A stretch of DNA of 64,000 nt. It comes from Erpobdella octoculata. Lineage: Eukaryota > Annelida > Clitellata > Hirudinida > Erpobdellidae. The translations under genes and the position numbers were made by a program. The stretch covers positions 38,196,179 through 38,260,178 of the forward strand of contig OZ022242.1 in NCBI GenBank assembly GCA_963978895.1, in the 5' to 3' direction. Within the stretch, counting starts at the first letter, position 1; each line of letters starts with the position of its first letter. The notes beneath the pieces are model-generated. The model saw only the letters and a list, made by a program, of their open reading frames with translations. It had not been told where the DNA came from and did not search any database. Shown piece after piece: positions 54,946 through 64,000 of the stretch.

Positions 54946-55349
54946 ATTCTGAAATTGTTGCATTACTTTTAATGTAACATTTATTTTGATGGAATTGAAT
55001 TTATCTTTGAGAAAAAATTGTAGGATCGCATATAAAGTTTATTCCCGGCGCAGAATATAAACCCGTCTGCAAGGTAATATTAGTATTTCGCCCACCTTTT
55101 GGAAATGTGAAATGTACACATCATGATTTGAAACGAAAAAACATTAGAAATTTTATTAAATTTTGTTTAATAATCAACGTTGAACTAATTTGTATTATTA
55201 ACATTTGTATTGTTAACTATTAACATTAGCTATAAATTAAATAAACTAAGTTGTCTATGTTTTGAAATAATTGTAAATTTAATATCGCTCAAATTGGAAA
55301 TTTGGATATTTATTTTTACTTGTTTTTTAGATTTGTCCATTTTAGGGCT
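54946..55349. promoter_or_regulatory. Bidirectional promoter region, TM6SF (-) / GLD-2 (+)
   Basis: Only about 400 bp separate the two divergent start codons. The stretch is AT-rich with no repeats. The 5' UTRs of both genes and a shared promoter must be here unless upstream non-coding exons exist; acceptor-like tttcag near 54949 and ttttag near 55344 leave that open. No TATA box can be assigned with confidence. Confidence 0.5.
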
Positions 55350-58300
55350 ATGGCTGAAAAGCAAAATTTTTTAAAGTAACGATTTAAAATGTTGACTTTA
55401 AATTTTGATGGTTAAACAAATAAATATATAGAAAAAGATAACGTCGAACTATGATTGTTTAATCAGGAATTAGGACTAACTGACTAACTTGTTATCTTTT
55501 TAAAAATTTTTTTAAAGACGGAAAGTATCGACGTTTGGAGGAGGAGACGAAACAAGGGGATCGAAAAAACGAAAGACAGAAGAAGCTTTTTTGCCAGATG
55601 ATATACTAGCTGTAAAGAACAATCTCAAAAAACAGGCTGCGGTTTGTCTTCTTTTGGTCACTTATCTATCTGGCTTAAATAATTTTATGGCTTAAAATGT
55701 TTTTGGTAAAATACATGATAGTAGTAATAAGTAATAATGCATACAATGACAATAATAATAATAAAATTAATTTTAGATTCAGAGAAGAAAAGCAAACAAT
55801 AACGACAAATTTTTAAAAGTAAAGTTTGTTCATATTTTCAACAAAATTTGAGCAGGATAATTTTTTTCCTGTATAATTTTATTGTTTCTTTGATTATTAA
55901 ATGCCATTTTACAATTTTTAAGCAGTTTAAAAAATTTTTTTTTAAAGATTTTATATCTTTATAATTTTTTATTTTAAAAACAGCTGACTGACGAAATAAT
56001 GAATTATTTCATGGCAAGTCAACAAACGGTCGCCATCCTCGAAGCCAAAAGAAATATCAGGAGCAAACTTTTTGATCTCATTAAAACTTCTTTTCCAGGT
56101 ATTATTCTCAAGGATCTTATGTTAATTTTTTTCTTGCTATTTCATTATTTCAATATGTTATTATATTAATGTATTCAGTTAAGATAATTTATTAAATTAT
56201 GTATGGTAATTTATTCGAGTACATATTGTGTTAATCTATGCAAATTATTTCTATAAAGTTGTTTTTCTGCAAGGGTAAATGACCAATATTTTTTCTTATC
56301 TGCTCTAACGACGTTTTTTTTTTAAGGCGCAAAGCTATTTATGTTTGGCTCGACCTTGAATGGGACAGGAAGCATAACCAGTGACCTTGACCTTTGTCTT
56401 TTGCTTGATGACCCCAGGGTTGTTATAATATATATATTTTTTTTTCAATTTCGAGAAAAAAAAATTTCTCAAATAATGTTTTGGAATTTATAAATGTATA
56501 CAATATTAGATGCATGAATGTTCAAAATATGAGATAATGAAGATGCACCTTCAAAAATTGCTTTTGAAATTGCATCGAAATACTTTGGTGCTTGTTTAAT
56601 CGTCATTTTAAATGTCTTACTAAAAATTAAAATATTTGCAACCAATGATTTACACACTAACTCATTGAACATCTATCATCATTATTATCATCAACAACAG
56701 ACAAAGAACCGAGAAGCCATCATAAAACTACTCTACAGGATAAGCTGGCTGCTTGTCGGTTCAAGTTAGTATCGAGTTTTGATGGTTTTATCAACAACGA
56801 TAGATCCAGTTGTCCATGAATAAACGGTTTTGAAATGCAGCAAACAAATGATCTATATTAATATTTAGCCAGGCCTACCTTCGATAGCAACCTTACTGCA
56901 TCTGCGAATTTATTTGTGCATATTGCATACGCAGTATACTCACAATTAACCATATGTCAATTATTATTGCTATTATTAACCCATATTGCCTACTGAGTGC
57001 TGCCTCTGGAATGCAAGGTAGTCACCAGCTAATCACATAATTTTTTTTAGATAATTTAATATATTTTTTAAAATAATGTAATATATTTATTTTAGATAAT
57101 TTAATATATTTTTTAAAATAATGTAATATATTTATTTTAGATAATTTAATATATTTTTTAGATAATTTAATATATTTATTTTAGATAATTTAATATATTT
57201 TTTTAGATAGTTTAATATATTTTTTTGATAATTTAATATATTTTTTTAGATAATTTAATATATATTTTTTATAAACTGCTTTAAAAAATTATCATTATTA
57301 TTTATACTTCTGCAGACATAACGTCACGCTACGAGATCATCAGAGCTACTGTTCCCATCATCAAATTCAGAGACAGGATTCAGTGAGTAATTCAAGTAAT
57401 ACATCTTTACGATCAAGACTCGCAGATTTTTTTTAGCTGTTTACAGGAACCGTATAAAGCTCTTCAGAAATTTTTATTGGCACTCTGTAATTAATTATAT
57501 TATTAATTATTATTATTATTATTATAAGATATTGGGGATTTTAACGTAATGATTTTCATGTAATAAAATGCTTAGGATGGTTTTGAAAAATTATAAAATG
57601 AAGTGCTATAATACAGGGTAGCCCAAAAGTAAGTTTACAGTTATTTAACTTCCTTTTATTTGGTTATTTACCTATATTGTAAACCTACCTACTTTTGGAC
57701 CACCCTGTATGTGCAATTACATTTATTGTCCAAAGTGATATGATATGCATAATTACATTCGTATGGAAGTGATATGATATGTGTAATTACATTCGTATCG
57801 TAGTGATATGATATGCATAATTACATTTGTATTGAAGTGATGTGATATGCATAATTACATTCGTATCGTAGTGATATGATATGCGTAATTACATTCGTTC
57901 GATTTTTTGCTCGCAGCGGAATAGAATGCGACATAAACGTCAACATGCCAGACGGAGTGAGGAACACGCATCTACTGAGAGCTTATTCTTCAGGTAAACC
58001 ATATAAAATTAAAAAAAATCTTCGTAAATGTTTGTGCCGATAAATAACTAATTAATTAAACTCCCCCCCCCCGTTCGACAGTCGATCCCCGGGTCAGACC
58101 GCTGGTCATGTACGTCAAGAGGTGGGCTCGCTTCAATCAGATCAACGACGCTAAGTTCGGGACGCTCACCAGCTACTCTCTCTGCTTGATGCTACTCAGT
58201 TATCTTCAGTGTAGGTGGTGCTTGACCTGCTTATAAATGCGTGTGCATATAATTAATTGTAATTTATTATAATTTATGATGATAGTTTATCTGTGTGTGT

Positions 58301-59847
58301 ATAATTAATTGTAATTTATTGTTATTTATGATGAATTTAAAGTACGTTAAACAAGATGGATGATGATGATGTGGTCATGATTTTTGCCTTGTATAATATT
58401 ATAATTGAAGGATGTGGCTATTCGAAGTTATATATATATTGTATATATTATTTTTGGTTACATTTATTTAATTTTTAAATTTTCAGGCACCTGTTACCCT
58501 CCTGTCCTACCGTCCCTTCAACTCGAACACGAGGTAAACTAATTCTACCCTTTCTCTCTTCTCTCTCACCCTCTTTTAATTTCTATCTTCTCGCATGTAT
58601 ACTTTATTTAGTCCATCGTGTGCTTCCTTCTCCCATCTAGGAAATGTTCAGCGGGGAAAGGGTGCTGACCCTGCTTGACCTCGGGGAAAAACCGCCTGCC
58701 TACGAAACCTCGAACACCCAATCGGTCGGAGAGCTCTTTGCCGGTTTCATTGATCACTATGCCAAGTTGAGGTAAGTAAATTGTGGTGTTTCTTTATGTG
58801 TGTGTGTTTTCATTTCAGTTAATTTATTAGTATTTATTCTTATATTATGATTATAAATTTAATTGGTTAAAAAATTGAATTAGTATCGATATAATTGGAA
58901 CTAAAAATGGTTGTACCATTTTTTACCAATGCTTTTATTAACTCGTCGTCTCTGTTTCTCTGTCTGTCTGTTTCTCTGTCTGTTTCAAATCTTGCAATCA
59001 ATTTTTGAGTCACTTCCTGATGATAGATTTTTTTCAAATTTTGCATACATGCTCAAAATAGAAGACAATGCAATATTCAATTATTAGTTTTACAATAAGT
59101 CAATTAATTTAGATAATTTTAATTAATTTCGATATAATTAAGATATTTCGACTTTAATATAAAATAAAAGAGTAATATAAGAAAAAATTGATTGCAAAAT
59201 TTGTGTTTTAATTACATATAAAAGCATTGGTTTTAAAAATTCGTTTTTAATTTACTTGTTTTTGTTACTCTTGCATTCACTAGTTTTTTATGTTGCATTT
59301 ATAAAAATAACCTCGCAGGTTCGAGAGCGTCTTCATATCGGTACGGCTGGGCAAAGTCCAAAAGAGGAGCGAAGCGACCATGGCAGAACCCTCGTCTCAG
59401 TGGAAATTCATCGCCATAGAAGGTTGTTATTTTTTGTTGGTAATTGAAAAAATGGTGGTGCGTGTGTAGTGCCACCCGGGCCGGGAAGGTATAGGGGTAA
59501 TAGCCCGAATGGGTGTCAATGCCAAAGTGAGCCGTCGTGGTACAGAGTACATGTCTGTTTATACGGTCACGATCTCGATTAGCAGTTAGATTAGGCCAGT
59601 TAAGACATTAGCAATAGAAAAAGTCATTCAAGTTCTCGTTTGTACGACTACTAACGACGACATATTTTTAAAATCTGATTATCCCTTTTTTCGGGCTTGT
59701 CATTTAGAACCGTACAACCTGAACAACACGGCACGAAGCGTCTTCAACGCACAGATGTTCAAGAAGATCCAGCAAGCTTTCCAGCAAACTTCTCAGCTCC
59801 TGTCCGCGACAGGATTCGTCGATCCATCTCTGCCTCATTTTAGGTGA
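55350..59847 (+). CDS. GLD-2 (TENT2): GLD-2/TENT2-type cytoplasmic poly(A) polymerase, 12 exons
   Basis: Non-canonical nucleotidyltransferase that lengthens poly(A) tails of selected cytoplasmic mRNAs. Exons: 55350-55375, 55518-55641, 55984-56098, 56327-56418, 56701-56764, 57316-57382, 57917-57993, 58082-58210, 58487-58533, 58641-58771, 59319-59422, 59708-59847; 371 aa. The catalytic signature is FGSTLNGTGSITSDLDLCLL (Gly-Ser at 96-97, Asp108, Asp110), with the third Asp in GIECDINVN (about 168). It follows ATVPIIKFRDRIH and HLLRAYSS...PLVMYVKRWARFNQI. The PAP-associated part includes FAGFIDHYAKLR, and the C-terminus has EEPYNLNNTARSVF, matching the GLD-2 family. The first exon (MAEKQNFL) is short and the least certain; phases fit. 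There is no RNA-binding domain, as usual for GLD-2, which relies on partners, and the N-terminus is short. Confidence 0.9.
57045..57260. repeat. AT-rich tandem array in GLD-2 intron 5
   Basis: About eight copies of ttttagataatttaatatat-type units precede exon 6. They vary in length by insertion of T runs or of an aaaataatgt segment. Confidence 0.8.
57614..57707. mobile_element. mariner-like MITE in GLD-2 intron 6
   Basis: A 94-bp element: left end cagggtagcccaaaagtaag + tttacag, right end in reverse complement cagggtggtccaaaagtagg + taggtttaca. Flanking TA dinucleotides (57612-57613 and 57708-57709) fit a Tc1/mariner target. It is almost all TIR and could fold as one hairpin. Confidence 0.85.
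57715..57905. repeat. 36-bp minisatellite in GLD-2 intron 6
   Basis: Five copies of a unit of about 36 bp (gtgatatgatatgcataatt + acattcgtatngaa). The array ends a few bases before the tttttgctcgcag acceptor of exon 7, so array length sets the distance to that acceptor. Confidence 0.85.
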
Positions 59848-61877
59848 CGTGGGTCACGTGTCAATTGATTGATTGGTTGATTTAATTGAATGCTTGGTTG
59901 GTTAATTTAATAGATTTATTAATTAGCGCGAACGGATGACCTGAAAGGTTGTGAGCTCTGTTTTCTTCTATATACAGTTTTGTTTTTAGTTATATATTTT
60001 TGTATTCCTGTTGAAAGCGTGGCGAGTGTTTCTGTTTTATTTGTTTTATTTTGTGGGTTTTATTTCTGTAAATTAAGAATTAGAGAAACGAAATTGCAAG
60101 TCACCGATTCTATTTGAATTTCTTCCGTGGTAATTTTTTGGTTGCAGACTCTCTCAAACTGGGTTTTGTTTTTATAAACTGATCTTAACATCGATCATCG
60201 AAGGAAAATGCTGGTACATAAAACTGATTGGTGGTTCAGTGGGAAGGTAGAATTATCATATTCTTTTGTAAGTTTTTTGGCCCAAAATGATGCGATGTGC
60301 AGTAACACGTTGTTTGTTTTACTGGGATAATCTGTTTCGACTTTTCAATCAATCAAAACATTTGCATCGAGTTTTTTTTTTAATAAAGCGCAAAAGTGCT
60401 TTGTTGTGAAGTAGGTGCGACTTCAAGTTTAGCTCGAAATGCAGTGTGATTGAGACTGAAGCTGTAAGGGAAATGGAGAAAGGTTTCTATACATATGAAT
60501 AAGTGGATAGTTTATTACTGGGAGGCTTGTAACTTGGCTACGTAGGCGCGATCTACCACATAAGCTGTTAAAACGTGGACAGTCAACTGGTTGACTTGCG
60601 ACCAATTGATCGGGTCAGTTCTTTGTCTCTTCTTGCGTCGGTCGAATAAATGTCAATTTTGCAGCTCTAAAGAAAACAAAGCACATTTCTTTTTTTTCTG
60701 ACGCAGCGTGCAGATGCCGAATAAAATCACAATCTCTTGCTATAATATTAATCTTTATTTAACCAATCCGAGGATATGTTTTGGCTTTTGTGGAGGTCTG
60801 AAGTAGACTTGAAGTCGTGGGAAGGGAAACGTTTGGGTGTGGGGGGGAGTGAGTCTCCGTTACTCCAAGTCGGGGGTAGCATGCGCAATAAGCCAACGGA
60901 ATATTGCAATGAAATCATGTTAATTTTGGTTTTTTGTTTATTGGACGTAAAAATCACTTTACTATGCCACAAGTAAAAGAAAGAATAGAACAAATGATTA
61001 AAACTAAATAAGTCAATCAAAATAAAACGCGATTTAATTCGTTCCAGCGTTTTTTTAAATTACAAATAACAATAAATATAATAATAATAATAGTTGTAAC
61101 AATATTTCTTTGCCGGATCAAATACGATCTTGAATTTTTTTTAATTAAAAAACAAATCGGTTGCAAGAGTAGGGATGTGCGTACGTGGGTGAATCGGATG
61201 TGATGGAACAGCGTATTAATACAGCTCTTCTTCCTGATCTTAAGAAGATTTCGTAGTTTTAAAAGCATTTCGACAATGATTATATCCGGTTAATTAGAAA
61301 TAGATATTTGTTTTCTTTCTAAGATGATTAAATGCGTATTTTTTGTTAATATTATATTTTTTAAAAAGTTTTTGGGAAAATAGCATATAAGATGTGGTTG
61401 AGTAAACGAATGTTGTTTATTATATGTAAGGAACTTAGTTGATGTCGTGTTTTAAATTAAAGTTAAATAAAACTTTATTTTAGATCAACACACAACAAAC
61501 AAATATGCTTGTAAAGAAATTGCGAACTGTTTGTGCTAATAAACCGTTCAAAGTGGGTATCAGTTATTCGTATTACTCGCACGTTTTTTTGTGTGCATTA
61601 AATTATCATTAGAGAAAATAAACTCTTTTGAATTGCTTTTCATTGCTGTTACAAATTGAATAGCAATAAAACTAATAGCTGCATGGATATCTGTTCCATA
61701 AGAACCTTATTCTAAGGCAACAAGATATCCATACTGGGACGCTAGGCTAGCCGGAGCAAAGCTAAGCAGCGTTTAGCTGTTCAGTAGCCGGGTCGAACTC
61801 TATGGATAATTGTACATTCGCTATCGCTATTGCTGCAACCGGCTACACAGTAAATTGTTTATTATTTACATTTATTG
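59848..61877 (+). other. GLD-2 3' UTR and intergenic sequence
   Basis: AT-rich. It has candidate AATAAA-type signals (for example near 60383 and 60748) but no supported coding exon. A minus-strand frame at 60748-61020 and the plus frame opposite it lack family features. Confidence 0.45.
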
Positions 61878-63834
61878 ATGATCAAGTGTTCCAACTCGGC
61901 CATGGCCACTTCGACACAGTTGCGTTCCAACGACTTTCTCGGTGACGCGTCAAACACCATGATCTGTCCGGCGTTCAAGTCGAAACTGAAGGCCTTCGAT
62001 CAGATCCCAGGACCAAAAGGACTTCCATTTCTTGGAACGTTTTTTGAATACATTAGACCAGGAGGACTGAAATTTACCAAAATGTTTGAAGTTAGCTGAC
62101 CTAGAATATCTATATATTTCGTTAAAAAATAAAATAACTGAATATACTTTACTGGGTTTAAATAAAAAAATTAATGAATAACAAGATAAGAATAACTAAG
62201 AAACACACTACTGGCTAGAATAGTATCAGGTTACAAGAAAAGTCATTTTTCATTTGGCTATATAGCTTGTCGATATAGGTTATATTAGGTAATACCTATA
62301 TTTGATTGTCTTCAGATGATTTTCTTAAAAGAACTCAATTTATTTTAAAATAACAAGGTCATGGACATGCGCAGTAAACAGTATGGTCCAATTTACAAGG
62401 AGAAAATCGGATCGTTTACGTCGGTGGTAATTTCAGACCTGGAAGAATACACGAAGGTCATGAAGGTCGACGGAAAATACCCCGACAGAATAGAACTGGG
62501 CCCCATATGGCATTACAGGAAGAGCAAAGGAATGGATCTTGGACTAGTTAATAGGTCAATTGTACTTTTATCAGTTGATTTTCTTTTACAAAAAGAATTT
62601 ATGAATGTCTTAATTAAGTGCTAGATAGATGCATATGATTTGTCTGCTGCTATTGAAGGTACTAAAGTTCAATTGATAACTCATTAATTGCAACTGATGA
62701 CTTATTGCAGCCAGGGTCACGATTGGCAAGAGAAGCGTCAGATACTGAGCCCGAAGCTGCTCAAACCCATGGAGATGCTCAGCCATGTCAGCTCCGTCGA
62801 CGACATCACTTCGGATTTTGTGGATCTCCTCAGGACGAACTTCGGATCACAGCCGCCGGTTTTCCGTTCTAACGGAACGCATTCGGATGGAAGTTTCGTC
62901 TGTCTCGACCTGGAGAACAACTTGTTCTATTGGGCTCTAGAATGTAAGGCAGGAAATGTTGGTTCCTACATAAAATATGCAATAGCTTTATTTTTTTTTT
63001 GTTAGCTTGTGTAGGCTATGATAATGACTTGAGGGGCTATGAAGACTATCAATAATTATTATGGTTGAGACCGTTTCTAAAATTTAAAATAACACTAAGA
63101 AGAGAAGTGACTGCTTTTAGAGGTTTAGATCGTTTTAAAGAAACATAATAAGAACTACGTTTAGGTAAAAATAAGGAAAAAGGGGGTGCGGAAAGGAAAA
63201 CCGGAGAGTTAGAGAAAGAACATTGCAAAAAAAAAAGAAACGAGAGACTTAATTGGGAAATCTTTCTCAAGATTTTTTTATCTTCCAGCGGTGTGCTCCA
63301 TACTGTTCGGTTCGAGGATAGGCTGCATGAGTAGGCCAGCCCCTGACATGGCAAAGTCTTTCGTGAACAACCTTCTGGGTATGTTTAAAACGATGCAGAC
63401 TCTCATGTACGGGGTTCCTTTCTATCAGTTGTACCCGACAAGGACGTGGAAGAAATTCGAGAACTACTACACTGGACTCATTAGAGCTGGCGAACAGCTC
63501 ATGGCAGAGGTGTATTATTGAGTTAATTTGACTTTGTGATAAATATTTTGAATTTATTTGATTAAAAAATCTAAGGTTTTATAGCGGTAAAAATTGTAGT
63601 AGTGGAATAACTGGTTATAAGCGATTAACAATGTAATTTTATACCAAAATGAGTTATTTTTTAATTGTTTACACTTGTTAGAAACACAAAGAAATAAAGA
63701 ATTCACAGTCATCATCATCACCATCAACTTCATCCTCAGAGAATCTTCTCAACTATCTTCTTTCCCAATCATCGCTCACTCCTACAGTTGCTAATTTGAC
63801 TTGCATCGACGTCATGAACGGGGCCGTCGAAACG
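61878..63834 (+). CDS. Mitochondrial-clan cytochrome P450, 5' part (5 exons, runs off the window)
   Basis: Heme monooxygenase, partial. Exons: 61878-62090, 62358-62554, 62711-62943, 63289-63509, 63682-63834, with consistent phases (0, 2, 1, 0, 0). After a Ser/Thr-rich N-terminus that could be a mitochondrial targeting peptide, the proline-rich hinge IPGPKGLPFLGTFFEY leads into KQYGPIYKEKIGSFTSVVIS and YPDRIELGPIWHYRKSKGMDLGLVN. The C-helix reads GHDWQEKRQILSPKLLKP, the next exons run from LENNLFYWALES to VCSILFGSRIGCM, and NGAVET at the last join fits the I-helix oxygen-binding motif. This pattern is that of CYP10/24/27-like mitochondrial P450s. The ExxR and heme-Cys parts lie beyond the window. 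ATGs at 61878 and 61902 are both possible starts. The Ser-rich stretch in exon 5 (SSSSPSTSSS) is a local low-complexity insert. Confidence 0.87.
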
Positions 63835-64000
63835 GTATGGCTATTGTGATTTAGAAAGGGAGAGGGGAAGAGAGAATGGTGTGGAAGGTTCATGGGATCA
63901 AATCTTTACATAAATATTTGTGGTACTGCGGCACGGGTTTCTTAATTCTTAGTTTTATTCAGCAGAAGGTCTACCGAGGTCCTTGTAAGAATGTATGATG
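63835..64000 (+). other. P450 intron 5, truncated by the window
   Basis: It begins at ACG|gtatgg after exon 5. No continuation of the I-helix is seen before the end. A cag|aaggtctacc...|gtaaga segment near 63963-63986 has splice-like borders but no P450 similarity. Confidence 0.5.

Noticed and set aside
63963..63990. Sixth P450 exon near the window edge
   Set aside because: cag|...|gtaaga borders exist, but the enclosed bases do not encode the expected continuation of the I-helix.

Overview
The window is nuclear DNA from an invertebrate animal. The genes are spliced with GT..AG introns, and their products (a protocadherin, CDC25, UBIAD1, RdgB/PITPNM, TM6SF, GLD-2, a mitochondrial-type P450) are metazoan families. 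Introns and spacers are AT-rich and loaded with microsatellites (TCA/GAT, CT/GA, GT, TA) and minisatellites. A degenerate CCCTAA tract suggests TTAGGG-type telomeres, so an insect is less likely than, for example, a lophotrochozoan such as an annelid or mollusc. That placement is inference only.

Layout. 1-2.0 kb: simple repeats with a higher-order TCA satellite. 2.06-13.6 kb (+): a four-exon transmembrane protocadherin whose 5.3-kb first intron is mostly repetitive elements. 13.6-23.9 kb: a gene-poor block of simple repeats and dispersed repeats. 23.9-24.6 kb (-): the last three exons of an unrecognised gene. 24.6-28.3 kb: nothing firm. 28.3-30.4 kb (+): CDC25 phosphatase in four exons. 32.9-33.9 kb (+): UBIAD1 in a single coding exon. 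37.1-50.1 kb (-): a 22-exon RdgB/PITPNM lipid-transfer protein, reconstructed from start to stop (1221 aa), convergent with UBIAD1. 51.9-54.9 kb (-): TM6SF in eight exons. 55.35-59.85 kb (+): a GLD-2/TENT2 nucleotidyltransferase in twelve exons, divergent from TM6SF across about 400 bp. 61.9-63.8 kb (+): the first five exons of a mitochondrial-clan cytochrome P450 that runs off the window.

Exon joins were chosen by hand. I required GT/AG borders, consistent phase and conserved protein sequence across each join. All coding totals are multiples of three.

The genes do not form an obvious pathway; this is ordinary animal gene neighbourhood. The more unusual content is in the non-coding part and in low-complexity coding inserts. 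The protocadherin has an insert of about 375 residues in its first cadherin repeat. A 183-nt PITPNM intron made of a 21-bp minisatellite is stop-free and in frame with both flanking exons. Several small DNA transposons have recognisable ends and target duplications (two hAT-like, two pogo/Tigger-like, one mariner-like). Dispersed repeats carry internal tandem arrays whose copy number differs between copies.
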